64,000 nucleotides of DNA from Janthinobacterium lividum (GCF_011601275.1 NZ_JAAOLY010000001.1:186001-250000), one strand, 5' to 3'. Counted from the first letter of the stretch, positions 1-8,750 are shown. Made by a program: numbers and translations. Notes: a model not told the origin generated them from the sequence alone.

Positions 1-1178
1 TGGTTGCCCAGCTCTTCATTGGCCAGCAAGCCATAGAAATTCGATTGCTCGGAAATCGTGCGGTACAGGGCGTCCGCCTGCGCGTTCGGACGGCCCGGTG
101 TTTCCGCCTGCTGCGCGCGCGCCAGCCAGTACACCCAGGTGGGATCGGCACGCAGGGACGCCGGCATGGCCTGGATGGCGGCCTTGACCAATGGCCAGTT
201 GCCTTCGCGCAAGGCGATACGCGCCTTCCACTGCATCTGTTCCTGGGTCAATGGCGCACCATTGGTTTTTTGCCAATATTCGAATGCTTCCGGCGCCAGC
301 GAATACGACGCTTGCAGGGCCAGGCTGGCCCAGCCGATGGCCTGTTCCTGCGCCGTCAGCTGCGCACTGGCCTTTTGCAGGGCCACCACGCCCAGCTTCA
401 AGGTGCTTTTCGCCATGCGGCCGACAGCCACCAGGTACATCTCGTGGTCGGCGCGACTCAGACCCGGTCCCTTGGCCAGCACCAGCGCCGGCAAATCGAT
501 CGCCTGCGCCATCTTCGCGTCGGACGCGCCCAGCAGCAGCGCGATGCGGCGCGCCGGGCCCGTGGCGTTGGTCTGGCCCGCCAGGCGGATCTGCGCCCAC
601 AGGTCGTTCGTGTCGAACTGGCCGTTTTGCGCCAATACCGCGATCAGGCTGCCGCACGCTTCGCCATAGCCGGGCGGAGACACCAGCAAGTTGCGCGCCT
701 CGGCCGCCACGTTCTGCCCCTTGGCCGCGCGCGACATCAGCGCGTAGCACTTGAGCTGGGTGTCGTCGTCGAGGGCGAATTGCGGGTATTGTTCATCGAA
801 CACGACCCAGTCGCGCTTGCGGCCCAGCTCCAGCAGCCAGTCGTTGCGGAAACGGTCGGCGATGGCGCTGCCCTTGTAGCGGTTCAGGTAATCGCGAAAT
901 TGCGCCTCGGTCAGCAGTTTGATGCGCGGTTTCAGCCGATAATAGTCAACATACGATGGAATCTGGTAATTCGTCAGGCGCCCCGCATAAAAGTCGGCTT
1001 TTTCGACGTCATCCTTGCGCGCGGCGTCGCGCAGCAGCAGGAAGGCATCGTCCTCGCTGCGCGTGTCGGGGGCGGCTGGGGATACGGTGGTCGATACCTG
1101 GGCCAGGGCGGCCAGGGGAGACAAGGCCGATGCAACACACAGCATCGTGCCGGCAATCCATTTCAGTGGGGAAATCAA
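1..1178 (-). CDS. Soluble lytic murein transglycosylase, N-terminal part (runs off left edge)
   Basis: Periplasmic lytic transglycosylase of the Slt70 type, which cleaves the MurNAc-GlcNAc bond of peptidoglycan to give 1,6-anhydro ends. About 392 residues are inside the window. They begin with a signal peptide (LKWIAGTMLCVASALSPLAA, then ALAQ) followed by the alpha-helical superhelical U domain, ending with the family-typical FYGLLANEELG segment. The catalytic SLT domain with its glutamate must lie beyond position 1. No in-frame ATG precedes the signal peptide, so I take the TTG at 1178, which has GAGAG 8 nt upstream. An ATG at 1145 would cut into the signal peptide. It is divergent from the folate gene at 1211 with only about 32 bp between them. 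Family assignment is firm, the exact subfamily less so. Confidence 0.85.
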   Translation of the reverse strand, partial: MISPLKWIAGTMLCVASALSPLAALAQVSTTVSPAAPDTRSEDDAFLLLRDAARKDDVEKADFYAGRLTNYQIPSYVDYYRLKPRIKLLTEAQFRDYLNRYKGSAIADRFRNDWLLELGRKRDWVVFDEQYPQFALDDDTQLKCYALMSRAAKGQNVAAEARNLLVSPPGYGEACGSLIAVLAQNGQFDTNDLWAQIRLAGQTNATGPARRIALLLGASDAKMAQAIDLPALVLAKGPGLSRADHEMYLVAVGRMAKSTLKLGVVALQKASAQLTAQEQAIGWASLALQASYSLAPEAFEYWQKTNGAPLTQEQMQWKARIALREGNWPLVKAAIQAMPASLRADPTWVYWLARAQQAETPGRPNAQADALYRTISEQSNFYGLLANEELGN

Positions 1179-1210
1179 TGTACGACTCTCAATCTTAACT
1201 TGATGGTGAT

Positions 1211-1810
1211 ATGAATAGCGACCCTAGAATAACATGCGATCCGGCTACACGGCCACCCATTGCGCCACAGGAAAAAGCCGGCTTGCGCAAAGCCTTGCTG
1301 GCGGCCCGGCGCGCCCTGCCCGATGCCATGCGCGCAGGGTGGGATGCGGCCATCGCGCAGCGCCTGCTGGACTGGTGCGCGCAGGAAAATGTCAAGGAAC
1401 TGGGCGTGTACTGGCCCCTGCATGGCGAGCCGGACTTGCACGACGCGTATGCGCAGCTGGCCGCGCGCGGCGTGCAATTAAGCTTGCCGGTGGTGCTGGA
1501 AAAGCATGCGCCGCTGGCATTTAGTGACTGGACGCCGGGCGAGCCCATGGTCAAGGATGGCATGGGCGTGGCCGTGCCGGCCCGGTTGCGCCTGTGCCCG
1601 GCGCCCGCCACCCTGTTGGTGCCCTGCCTGGGATTCAATGAGGAACGTTACCGGCTCGGCTATGGCGGCGGCTATTACGACCGTACCCTGGCGGCTACGT
1701 CGCGTCCGCGCACGGTGGGCATCGCCTATGCGTGCCTGGCGACCAGCTTTCCCAACGGCGAATACGACATCGCCCTCGATCACATCATGACCGAGGGCGA
1801 CCTGTACTGA
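1211..1810 (+). CDS. 5-formyltetrahydrofolate cyclo-ligase
   Basis: Cytosolic enzyme (YgfA/MTHFS family, 199 aa) that converts 5-formyl-THF plus ATP to 5,10-methenyl-THF, returning stored folate to the one-carbon pool. The N-terminal ATP-binding start (KAGLRKALLAARRAL) and the C-terminal signature LGYGGGYYDR, which is the most conserved family motif, are both present at the expected distance, and the length is normal. The start ATG has only a weak GGTGAT ribosome site. The gene ends 14 bp from the convergent stop of metF, another folate enzyme. In many proteobacteria this gene lies next to the 6S RNA gene; I see no 6S RNA here. Confidence 0.93.
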   Translation: MNSDPRITCDPATRPPIAPQEKAGLRKALLAARRALPDAMRAGWDAAIAQRLLDWCAQENVKELGVYWPLHGEPDLHDAYAQLAARGVQLSLPVVLEKHAPLAFSDWTPGEPMVKDGMGVAVPARLRLCPAPATLLVPCLGFNEERYRLGYGGGYYDRTLAATSRPRTVGIAYACLATSFPNGEYDIALDHIMTEGDLY

Positions 1811-1824
1811 CGAAACAGGACGGT

Positions 1825-2661
1825 TTACTTCACCAGGCGATGCCACAGTGCGGTCGTGGGCGCCGCCTGGTTCATGCTATAGAAATGCAAGCCTGGCGCG
1901 CCGCCTTCCAGCAGGCGTTCGCACAAGCCCGTCACCACGTCCAGGCCAAAGGCCTTGATGGACGCGCTGTCGTCGCCGAAGCTGGCCAGTTTCAGACGCA
2001 CCCAGCGTGGAATTTCCGCGCCGCACATGTCCGAAAAGCGCATCAGCTGCGTGTAGTTCGTGATCGGCATGATGCCGGCCACGATGGGCACGTTGATGCC
2101 CATCTTCTGCGTCTGCTCGACAAACTGGAAATACGCGTCGGCATTGTAGAAGTACTGGGTGATGGCGGCATTGGCGCCAGCCTGCACCTTGCGCGCGAAC
2201 GCGTTCAAGTCGTCCTGCGGCGAACGGGCTTGCGGGTGCACTTCCGGATAGGCGGCCACTTCGATATGAAAATGGTCGCCCGTCTCGGCGCGGATGAATT
2301 CCACCAGCTCGTTGGCGTAACGGAACTCGCCCGAAGCGCCATAGCCGCTGGGCAAGTCGCCGCGCAAGGCCACGATACGCTTCACGCCGGCCGCCTTGAA
2401 GTCAGCCAGCACGGCGCGGATCGATTCGCGCGAGCCACCAACGCAAGACAGGTGCGGTGCGGCCTGTTCGCCGGCCGCCAGGATCTCGCGCACGGTGTCC
2501 AGGGTACCCTGCTGCGTGGTGCCACCGGCGCCAAAGGTCACGGAGAAATACTTCGGATGCAACTCAGACAACTTGACACGTGTGGCGCGCAGCTTTTCCG
2601 CCCCTTCCGGGGTTTTCGGCGGGAAAAACTCAATACTGAAATTATGCTTTTCCATCGTCAT
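1825..2661 (-). CDS. metF: Methylenetetrahydrofolate reductase
   Basis: FAD-dependent reduction of 5,10-methylene-THF to 5-methyl-THF, the methyl donor for methionine synthase. The 278-aa protein has the MetF opening SIEFFPPKTPEG with its catalytic glutamate, then the TFGAGGTT motif at about residues 41-48, and the folate-binding region VALRGDLPSG, all in the order of the bacterial TIM-barrel enzyme. The first 20 nt overlap the end of the preceding membrane-protein gene, so translation is probably coupled. It is the last gene of the minus-strand group ahcY-membrane protein-metF, which puts it in the methionine/SAM cycle. ATG at 2655 is an alternative start. Confidence 0.96.
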   Translation of the reverse strand: MTMEKHNFSIEFFPPKTPEGAEKLRATRVKLSELHPKYFSVTFGAGGTTQQGTLDTVREILAAGEQAAPHLSCVGGSRESIRAVLADFKAAGVKRIVALRGDLPSGYGASGEFRYANELVEFIRAETGDHFHIEVAAYPEVHPQARSPQDDLNAFARKVQAGANAAITQYFYNADAYFQFVEQTQKMGINVPIVAGIMPITNYTQLMRFSDMCGAEIPRWVRLKLASFGDDSASIKAFGLDVVTGLCERLLEGGAPGLHFYSMNQAAPTTALWHRLVK

Positions 2662-2998
2662 TACTCAAAAGTAAGGTCGACAGGGCCCAGGAAATGATGC
2701 TGTACAAAATGGCGCCACCCACGGCAGACCAGAAACTGGCGACATGGAAACCATCGATCACCTGTGCCACGAGCCAGAACAGGAAGCCATTGATGATCAG
2801 AATGAACAGGCCCAGCGACAAGAACGTCACGGGCAGGGTCAGCAGGATCAGCAAAGGACGGATCAGCGCATTGACCAGCCCCAGCACGGCAGCGGCCAGC
2901 AGCGCGGTCCAGCCGCTGCTCATCGTCACCGAGTGCATCAGGTAAGGGACGGCAAACAGGGCTGCCGCATTGATAAACCAAATCAGTAGCAAGCGCAT
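2642..2998 (-). CDS. Small four-TM membrane protein, YvlD/PF04020 ('phage holin family') type
   Basis: A 118-aa hydrophobic protein with four predicted membrane helices (about residues 4-22, 29-52, 56-80 and 88-110). The middle part, with LGLVNALIRPLLILLTLPVT and then a FILIINGFLFW-type helix, is the signature of the PF04020 family found in many bacteria. No biochemical role is established; the database label 'phage holin' is by resemblance only, and nothing here suggests a phage. It lies between ahcY and metF, an arrangement I believe recurs in betaproteobacteria, and its 3' end overlaps metF by 20 nt. The context hints at co-expression with the SAM cycle but does not prove a function there. 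Confidence 0.85.
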   Translation of the reverse strand: MRLLLIWFINAAALFAVPYLMHSVTMSSGWTALLAAAVLGLVNALIRPLLILLTLPVTFLSLGLFILIINGFLFWLVAQVIDGFHVASFWSAVGGAILYSIISWALSTLLLSNDDGKA

Positions 2999-3064
2999 TT
3001 CTCTAGCCTGTCAAAGAAAGTCAGGCCGGCAACAGCCGGCACAAAAGATAGACCGATCAGTCTT

Positions 3065-3133
3065 GTTGCCTCAGGAACCGTAGCGAGCGGATGCGCGGCG
3101 TAGCCGACAAGCGCAGTAGGTTCATGAGGCAAC
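3065..3133 (-). other. Long imperfect stem-loop between ahcY and the membrane-protein gene
   Basis: Two 15-nt arms (3065-3079 and 3119-3133) are complementary at 14 of 15 positions, and enclose a 39-nt GC-rich interior that can itself fold. The structure starts 4 nt after the ahcY stop codon and would be transcribed between ahcY and the downstream gene. It has no U-tract, so it is not a standard terminator. It could be an mRNA processing or stabilising element, or a copy of a dispersed repeat. Only the symmetry is seen; the role is inferred. Confidence 0.55.
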
Positions 3134-3137
3134 CATC

Positions 3138-4565
3138 TTAATAACGGTAGTGCTCTGGCTTGTATGGACCTTCCGTGCGCACGCCAATGTAGTCGGCTTG
3201 CTCTTGCGTCAGTTCCGTCAGCTGCGCATTCAACTTTTTGAGTTGCAGGCGGGCGACTTTTTCGTCCAGGTGTTTTGGCAGGGTGTACACGCCGACCGGG
3301 TAGTTGGCCGTGTTTGCGTACAGTTCGATCTGGGCGATCGTCTGGTTGGCGAACGACGAGCTCATCACGTACGACGGGTGGCCCGTACCGCAACCGAGGT
3401 TGACCAGACGGCCTTCGGCCAGCAGGATGATGCGGCGGCCCGACGGGAAGATGATGTGGTCGACTTGCGGCTTGATGTTTTCCCACTCGTATTGTTTCAA
3501 CGAAGCGACGTCGATTTCATTGTCGAAGTGACCAATGTTGCAGACGATGGCCTGGTCTTTCATGCGCGTCAGGTGATCGTGCGTGAGGATGTGGTAGTTG
3601 CCCGTGCAAGTGACAAAGATATCGCCGTGTTCGCAGGCGTAATCCATGGTCACGACGCGGTAGCCTTCCATCGCCGCCTGCAGTGCGCAGATCGGATCGA
3701 CTTCCGTCACCCATACTTGCGCCGACAGGGCGCGCATGGCTTGCGCGGAACCCTTGCCGACATCACCGTAACCGGCGATGACGGCGACTTTGCCGGCGAT
3801 CATCACGTCGGTGGCGCGCTTGATGCCGTCGACCAGGGACTCGCGGCAGCCGTACAGGTTATCGAATTTCGATTTTGTGACGGAATCGTTCACGTTGATC
3901 GCAGGGAAAGCCAGCTTGCCTTCCTTGTGCATCTGGTACAAGCGGTGCACACCGGTCGTCGTTTCTTCCGTCACGCCGAGGATTTCCGGCAGACGCTTCG
4001 AGTACCAGGTCGGGTCGGCCAGCAAGTGTTTCTTGATCGAGTTGAACAGGCAGATTTCTTCGTCCGAACCGGGGTTGGCCAGCACCGACAGGTCGGTTTC
4101 CGCGCGCACGCCCAGGTGCAGCAGCAGGGTGGCGTCGCCGCCATCGTCGAGAATCATGTTCGAATAGACAGCCTTGCCGTCCACGTTCGGCCATTCGAAG
4201 ATGCGGTGCGTGTATTCCCAGTAGTCGTCCAGCGACTCGCCCTTGACGGCGAACACAGGCGTGCCGGCGGCAGCGATGGCGGCGGCGGCGTGGTCTTGCG
4301 TCGAGTAAATGTTGCACGATGCCCAACGCACTTGCGCGCCCAGTGCTTCCAGGGTCTGGATCAGCACGGCGGTCTGGATGGTCATGTGGATGGAACCGGT
4401 GATGCGCGCGCCTTTCAAAGGCTGCGCTGCCGCGAATTCTTCGCGGATGGCCATCAGGCCAGGCATTTCCGTTTCAGCAATCTTGATTTCTTTGTCGCCC
4501 CATGCGGCCAAGGTGATATCGGCGATGGTGTAGTCGTGTTGCGATTTGAGTACGGCGTTCATCAC
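3138..4565 (-). CDS. ahcY: Adenosylhomocysteinase (SAH hydrolase)
   Basis: NAD-dependent cytosolic hydrolysis of S-adenosylhomocysteine to adenosine and homocysteine, clearing the product inhibitor of methyltransferases. The 475-aa protein has the NAD-binding motif GYGDVGKG near residue 270, the family C-terminus PYKPEHYRY with the conserved KPxxYRY tail, and the SAH-binding half with THRIFEW and the HDHLTRM segment. The length fits the longer proteobacterial form that contains an insert. A strong ribosome site (AGGAGG) lies 5 nt before the ATG. A SAH riboswitch precedes it, so expression should rise with its own substrate. metK lies upstream but is separated by a terminator. Confidence 0.98.
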   Translation of the reverse strand: MMNAVLKSQHDYTIADITLAAWGDKEIKIAETEMPGLMAIREEFAAAQPLKGARITGSIHMTIQTAVLIQTLEALGAQVRWASCNIYSTQDHAAAAIAAAGTPVFAVKGESLDDYWEYTHRIFEWPNVDGKAVYSNMILDDGGDATLLLHLGVRAETDLSVLANPGSDEEICLFNSIKKHLLADPTWYSKRLPEILGVTEETTTGVHRLYQMHKEGKLAFPAINVNDSVTKSKFDNLYGCRESLVDGIKRATDVMIAGKVAVIAGYGDVGKGSAQAMRALSAQVWVTEVDPICALQAAMEGYRVVTMDYACEHGDIFVTCTGNYHILTHDHLTRMKDQAIVCNIGHFDNEIDVASLKQYEWENIKPQVDHIIFPSGRRIILLAEGRLVNLGCGTGHPSYVMSSSFANQTIAQIELYANTANYPVGVYTLPKHLDEKVARLQLKKLNAQLTELTQEQADYIGVRTEGPYKPEHYRY

Positions 4566-4590
4566 GCCCTCCTTTCAGTTGAAAAAGGTA

Positions 4591-4652
4591 CGTGAGCGCA
4601 GTTGCAGGATATTCCGAGCCTGGCGAATTTCTTCGTCGCAACGCTCCTCGGA
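4591..4652 (-). promoter_or_regulatory. SAH riboswitch in the ahcY leader
   Basis: Reading the minus strand, the segment begins CCGAGGAGCGTTGCGACG, continues with CCAGGCTCGG, and ends CTGCGCTCACG. This is the consensus of the S-adenosylhomocysteine riboswitch: P1 forms between CCGAG and CTCGG, and the GAGCG/CGCTC pair gives the pseudoknot that closes the ligand site. The 3' pseudoknot strand is about 25 nt before the ahcY ATG and close to the AGGAGG ribosome site, so ligand binding plausibly frees the ribosome site. The class, gene and position all agree with known betaproteobacterial examples. Confidence 0.93.
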
Positions 4653-4658
4653 CGGGGG

Positions 4659-4664
4659 ATTTTA
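4659..4664 (-). promoter_or_regulatory. Probable -10 box for ahcY
   Basis: On the minus strand TAAAAT lies about 7 nt before the first base of the SAH aptamer, which would start the transcript right at the riboswitch. No good -35 is visible at 17 bp; the TTGACA at 4669-4674 is too close to serve. The call rests mainly on position. Confidence 0.45.
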
Positions 4665-4722
4665 ACATTGTCAAGGGCGCCGCGCCAGCCTGTTCGCCAC
4701 GTATTGCCATGTAACAACACAT

Positions 4723-4760
4723 AAAAAAAGCGCCTACGGCCAGCAGGCCGGGGCGCTTTT
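4723..4760 (-). terminator. Rho-independent terminator of metK
   Basis: On the minus strand an AAAAGCGCC arm pairs with GGCGCTTTT around a GC-rich inner hairpin, followed by seven U. It lies 19 nt after the metK stop and separates metK transcription from the riboswitch-controlled ahcY unit. Confidence 0.88.
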
Positions 4761-4778
4761 CTTGCAAGTCTGACTAGA

Positions 4779-5945
4779 TTACTTCAGGCCGGCGGCGTCG
4801 CGCAGCAGTGCGACCTTGTCCGTGCGTTCCCACGTAAATTCCGGCTCTTCTCGGCCGAAATGGCCGTAGGCGGCGCTCTTCTGGTAGATCGGGCGCAGCA
4901 GGTCGAGCATTTGCACGATGCCTTTTGGACGCAAGTCGAAGTGCGCCAGCACCAGCTTGGCGATTTCCGTATCCGGAATCACGCCCGTGCCTTCCGTGTA
5001 GACGGTGATGTTGATCGGCTTGGCCACGCCGATGGCGTAGCTGACCTGCACCTGGCATTGGCGCGCCAGGCCGGCCGCGACGATGTTTTTCGCCACGTAA
5101 CGGGCCGCGTAGGCTGCCGAACGGTCGACTTTCGACGGGTCCTTGCCCGAGAACGCGCCGCCGCCGTGCGGGGCTGCGCCACCGTAGGTGTCGACGATGA
5201 TCTTGCGGCCGGTCAAGCCGCAATCGCCTTGCGGACCGCCGATGACGAAACGGCCCGTCGGGTTGACGAGGAATTTGGTCTCCGTCAGCCATTCGCGCGG
5301 CAGGATGGGCTTGATGATTTCCTCGATGACGGCTTCTTCGATCTGCTTGTGCGAGATTTCCGGCGCGTGCTGGGTCGACAGCACGACGGTGTGCACGCCG
5401 ACGGGACGGCCATCGACGTAGCGCAGGGTCACTTGCGATTTCGCATCCGGACGCAGCCATGGCAAACGGCCATCCTTGCGCAGCTGCGACTGGCGCTCGA
5501 CCAGGCGGTGCGCGTAGTGGATGGCGGCAGGCATCAGCTCGGCCGTTTCATCGCAGGCATAACCGAACATCAGGCCCTGATCGCCAGCGCCTTGATCCAG
5601 GTCAATACCCGCGCCTTCATCGACGCCTTGCGCGATGTCCGGCGATTGCTTGTCATAGGCCACGAGCACGGCGCAACCCTTGTAGTCGATGCCGTATTCC
5701 GTGTTGTCGTAGCCGATGCGTTTGATGGTTTCGCGCGCAACTTGAATATAATCCACATTGGCATGCGTGGTAATCTCGCCAGCCAGCACCACCAGACCCG
5801 TGTTGCACAGGGTTTCGGCAGCCACGCGGGCGGCTGGATCCTGGGTCAGGATGGCGTCAAGGATGGCGTCGGAAATTTGATCGGCAACCTTGTCGGGATG
5901 GCCTTCCGAAACGGATTCGGAAGTGAAGAGATAGTCGTTTGACAT
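4779..5945 (-). CDS. metK: S-adenosylmethionine synthetase
   Basis: Makes SAM from methionine and ATP, releasing phosphate and diphosphate; a cytosolic tetramer. The 388-aa protein has all the family signatures: [13 protein letters not shown] near the N-terminus (ATP, Mg2+), [12 protein letters not shown] around residue 115, and the glycine-rich P-loop-like [16 protein letters not shown] around residue 258. The ATG is preceded by AGGAG at 7 nt. The 5' leader contains a perfect 7-bp stem and a plausible promoter (separate entries). Together with ahcY and metF the gene gives three of the four steps of the activated methyl cycle within 4 kb; methionine synthase is not in the window. Confidence 0.98.
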   Translation of the reverse strand: MSNDYLFTSESVSEGHPDKVADQISDAILDAILTQDPAARVAAETLCNTGLVVLAGEITTHANVDYIQVARETIKRIGYDNTEYGIDYKGCAVLVAYDKQSPDIAQGVDEGAGIDLDQGAGDQGLMFGYACDETAELMPAAIHYAHRLVERQSQLRKDGRLPWLRPDAKSQVTLRYVDGRPVGVHTVVLSTQHAPEISHKQIEEAVIEEIIKPILPREWLTETKFLVNPTGRFVIGGPQGDCGLTGRKIIVDTYGGAAPHGGGAFSGKDPSKVDRSAAYAARYVAKNIVAAGLARQCQVQVSYAIGVAKPINITVYTEGTGVIPDTEIAKLVLAHFDLRPKGIVQMLDLLRPIYQKSAAYGHFGREEPEFTWERTDKVALLRDAAGLK

Positions 5946-5976
5946 TGCAAGCTCCTGTTTACTATGTGAATGTTCT

Positions 5977-6005
5977 GTCGCAGTAAAGAGGATTTTGCCT
6001 GCGAC
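5977..6005 (-). promoter_or_regulatory. Hairpin in the metK leader
   Basis: The arms GTCGCAG (5977-5983) and CTGCGAC (5999-6005) are perfectly complementary around a 15-nt loop, about 35 nt before the metK start and downstream of the candidate promoter, so they would be in the mRNA leader. It does not match a SAM riboswitch class I can recognise. It may be regulatory or incidental. Confidence 0.4.
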
Positions 6006-6015
6006 GCTTTAGCGA

Positions 6016-6044
6016 TATTTATATTCCGCTTCGCAAGTTGTCTA
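6016..6044 (-). promoter_or_regulatory. Candidate sigma-70 promoter of metK
   Basis: On the minus strand TAGACA (6044-6039) is followed after 17 bp by TAAATA (6021-6016), inside an AT-rich patch that stands out from the GC-rich surroundings. It would give a leader of about 60 nt that contains the 5977-6005 hairpin. Confidence 0.5.
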
Positions 6045-6133
6045 TTAACTCAGCGGTTACTGCATACGTGGTATTTTACGCTTCTTAAAAAATTTTGGCA
6101 CAGCAACACGCCATTCCTGGAAACCGCTTATAC

Positions 6134-7003
6134 ATGTTAGTCCCAATTTTCCGCTTCTTGTCCATCTTTCCCCTGCCCGTCCTGCATGGCCTGGGTGCCG
6201 CGCTCGGCTGGGTGATTTACGCCATTTCCCCGTCCTACCGGCGCCGCATGCGCGAGAACATGCAGGGTGCGGGGTTTTCGCAACACTTGCACACGGCCGT
6301 GGCCGAAGCGGGCAAGAGTGTGCTGGAACTGCCCTTCATCTGGTGCGCGCCGGCCGAGCGCGTGGCGCGCCATGCGACGGTGGAAAACTGGGAACTGGTG
6401 GAAAAAGCCCTGCAGCACGGCCGCGGCATCGTCTTCCTGACGCCGCACCTGGGTTGCTTTGAAATCGTCGCCCAGCAAATCGCGCTGCGCACGCCGCTCA
6501 CCGTGATGTACCGCCCGCCCAAGCGCGCCGCATTGAAACCGCTGATCGAAGGCGCCCGTGCGCGCGAAAACCTGATGCTGGCGCCAGCCAATATGTCGGG
6601 CGTGCGCATCTTTGCCAAATGCCTGAAAAAGGGCCAGCCCATCGGCCTGCTGCCCGACCAAGTGCCGCAGGAAGGCGAAGGCGTGTGGGCCGATTTCTTC
6701 GGCCGCCCCGCCTACACCATGACCCTGCCGGCCAAGCTGGCGCAGATGGGCGGCGCCGAAGTCATCATCACCTACGCCGAACGCCTGCCGGGCGGGCGCG
6801 GCTATGTCGTGCATTTCGTGCCGTTCACCGAGTCGCTCGACAGCACTTCGGCCGAGCAGGCGCGCACCATCAATGCGGCCATGGAGCAATTGATCGCGCG
6901 CAGCCCGGCGCAATACCTGTGGAGCTACAACCGCTATAAAGTACCGCGCGGCGCACCGCCGCCCACACCTGCGACACCCGATGCCGCCGGGGAGCAGGCA
7001 TGA
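6134..7003 (+). CDS. Lipid A biosynthesis acyltransferase (LpxL/HtrB family), first copy
   Basis: Inner-membrane enzyme that transfers a secondary acyl chain from acyl-ACP to the lipid A precursor. The 289-aa protein opens with a hydrophobic helix (PLPVLHGLGAALGWVIYAI), has the catalytic HX4E motif (HLGCFE, near residue 111) and the later motifs YRPPKRAA and LLPDQVPQEGEGVWADFFG typical of the LpxL/LpxM family. I chose the ATG at 6134 because it gives the usual N-terminus; a TTG at 6095 would add 13 residues of no family resemblance. It overlaps the second acyltransferase by 4 nt (ATGA). Which chain and position it serves cannot be told from sequence. Confidence 0.92.
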   Translation: MLVPIFRFLSIFPLPVLHGLGAALGWVIYAISPSYRRRMRENMQGAGFSQHLHTAVAEAGKSVLELPFIWCAPAERVARHATVENWELVEKALQHGRGIVFLTPHLGCFEIVAQQIALRTPLTVMYRPPKRAALKPLIEGARARENLMLAPANMSGVRIFAKCLKKGQPIGLLPDQVPQEGEGVWADFFGRPAYTMTLPAKLAQMGGAEVIITYAERLPGGRGYVVHFVPFTESLDSTSAEQARTINAAMEQLIARSPAQYLWSYNRYKVPRGAPPPTPATPDAAGEQA

Positions 7004-7875
7004 GACTGCTGATCGCCTTCATGTGGCTGCTGCACTGGCTGCCTTTACCCATCCTCGGCCGCTTCGGCGTGGCCGTCGGCAGCCTGCTCTTCATCGCCAT
7101 GCCCACGCGGCGCAGGATCGCCCTGACGAATCTGCGCCTGTGCATGCCGGAATTGACGGAGCAACAGCGCGTGGCCCTGGCGCGCCAGCATTTCCAGGCG
7201 TATTCGCGCAGCGTGTGGGAACGCAGCATCCTGTGGTGGTCGTCGGAAGCACGCCTGAACCGCCTGATCAAGAAGGTGCCCGCCTTCCCGGGCCAGCAGA
7301 TCGCGGCCAAGCCGACCATCCTGCTGTGCCCGCACTTTGTCTGCCTCGACGTGGCCGGCGCCGCCACGGCCATGGAAATTTCCGCCTCGTCGATGTATGT
7401 GCAGCAAAAGAACGCCGCCTTCGACCAGGCCCTGCGCAACGGTCGTTCGCGCTTCAAGCCGCCCAAGCTGTTTACGCGCCAGGACGGCATCAAGACGATT
7501 TTGCGCGCGCTGCGCGACGGCTTGCCGTATTTCATGCTGCCAGACATGGATTTCGGCGAAAAGGATGCGGAATTCGTGCCCTTCTTCGGTGTGCCCGCCG
7601 CCACCCTGACGGCCACGGCGCGCCTGGCGCTGGCCGCCAAGGCGCAGGTCATTCCCGTCATCGCCACCTTCCTGCCCAACTACCAGGGCTGGCAAGTGAC
7701 ATACTATCCGGCGTGGGACGATTATCCGGGCGACGACATCACGGCCGCCACGCGCCGCATGAACGAGTTCATCGAGGAGCGCGTGCGCGAAGCGCCGGCC
7801 GAGTATTTCTGGACGCATAAACGCTTCAAGACGCGCCCGGAAGGCGAAGCCTCGTTCTATAACCAGCAAAAATGA
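7000..7875 (+). CDS. Lipid A biosynthesis acyltransferase (LpxL/LpxM family), second copy
   Basis: The second late lipid A acyltransferase (291 aa), overlapping the first by 4 nt and dapF by 4 nt, so the three are one translationally coupled unit. It has an N-terminal membrane helix ([20 protein letters not shown]), the catalytic HX4D motif (HFVCLD, near residue 107), [10 protein letters not shown] in place of the YRP motif, and [10 protein letters not shown] in place of LPDQ. The divergence from its neighbour suggests the two act at different acyl positions, one LpxL-like and one LpxM-like, but I cannot assign which. The pairing with dapF joins two cell-envelope precursors, LPS and peptidoglycan/lysine. 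Confidence 0.92.
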   Translation: MRLLIAFMWLLHWLPLPILGRFGVAVGSLLFIAMPTRRRIALTNLRLCMPELTEQQRVALARQHFQAYSRSVWERSILWWSSEARLNRLIKKVPAFPGQQIAAKPTILLCPHFVCLDVAGAATAMEISASSMYVQQKNAAFDQALRNGRSRFKPPKLFTRQDGIKTILRALRDGLPYFMLPDMDFGEKDAEFVPFFGVPAATLTATARLALAAKAQVIPVIATFLPNYQGWQVTYYPAWDDYPGDDITAATRRMNEFIEERVREAPAEYFWTHKRFKTRPEGEASFYNQQK

Positions 7876-8750
7876 AACGCCAGAACATGAAACTGCAATT
7901 TACCAAGATGCATGGCGCCGGCAATGACTTCATCGTCATCGACGCCATCAACCAGGATATCGATTTCACGCCAGCCCAGTGGCAGCGTTTGGCCGACCGC
8001 CGTTTCGGCATCGGCGCCGACCAGATCCTCGTCGTGGAAAAACCGCGCCTGCCCGGCTGCGACTTCCGCTACCGCATCTATAACAACGATGGCGGCGAAG
8101 TCGAGCAATGCGGCAACGGCGCGCGCGCCTTCGTCAAGTTCGTCAGCGAAAAAGGCTTATCCGACAAGGCCAGCATCCGCGTGGAAACCATGGCCGGCGT
8201 CATCGCGCCCCGCCTGGAACTCGACGGCAGCATCACGGTCGACATGGGCGCGCCCGTGCTCGAGCCCGCGCTGGTGCCGTTCGATGCGGCGGGACTGGAC
8301 GGCGTGACGGAGGGCAGTGATCTGCTGTGGCCGCTGGACCTGGCGCTGCCGGGTCACACGGCGCCCGTGCTGGTGTCCGTCGTGTCGATGGGCAACCCGC
8401 ATGCCGTACAAGTGGTCGACGATGTCGACGCGCAAGACCTGGAAGTGACGGGCCCGCGCATCGAGCACCACCCGCGCTTTCCCCGCAGGGTCAATGCCGG
8501 CTACATGCAGATCGTCGACCGCCAGCACGTGAAACTGCGCGTGTTTGAGCGGGGCGCGGGCGAAACCCTGGCGTGCGGCACGGGCGCCTGCGCCGCCGCC
8601 GTGGCCGGCATCCGTCGAGGCTTGCTCGATTCCCCCGTGCGCATCAGCGCGCGCGGCGGCGAACTGTCGATCGCCTGGCAAGGTCCCGGCCATCCCGTGC
8701 TGATGACGGGCCCGGCCGTGACCGTGTTCGAAGGCACGATCGAGCTGTAA
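7872..8750 (+). CDS. dapF: Diaminopimelate epimerase
   Basis: Converts LL-diaminopimelate to the meso form for peptidoglycan and lysine; cofactor-free with two catalytic cysteines. Both are visible: the first in [22 protein letters not shown] context ([10 protein letters not shown], near residue 80) and the second in [10 protein letters not shown] (near residue 237). The opening [13 protein letters not shown] is typical. At 292 aa it is slightly long for the family. The ATG at 7872 overlaps the preceding stop; an ATG at 7887 begins directly at MKLQFTK and is an equally possible start. In E. coli dapF is followed by yigA (DUF484) and xerC; here those two are 3.2 kb further on. Confidence 0.96.
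   Translation: MKRQNMKLQFTKMHGAGNDFIVIDAINQDIDFTPAQWQRLADRRFGIGADQILVVEKPRLPGCDFRYRIYNNDGGEVEQCGNGARAFVKFVSEKGLSDKASIRVETMAGVIAPRLELDGSITVDMGAPVLEPALVPFDAAGLDGVTEGSDLLWPLDLALPGHTAPVLVSVVSMGNPHAVQVVDDVDAQDLEVTGPRIEHHPRFPRRVNAGYMQIVDRQHVKLRVFERGAGETLACGTGACAAAVAGIRRGLLDSPVRISARGGELSIAWQGPGHPVLMTGPAVTVFEGTIEL

Noticed and set aside
45-1214. A 389-codon plus-strand frame over the transglycosylase
   Set aside because: Shadow: the minus strand encodes a recognisable Slt N-terminal domain with signal peptide.
2642-2998. Prophage holin
   Set aside because: Four-TM PF04020 protein inside a methionine-cycle gene group; no other phage gene in the window.
5946-6094. SAM riboswitch before metK
   Set aside because: None of the known SAM-I/II/IV/V or SAM/SAH core motifs is present; only a simple hairpin is seen.
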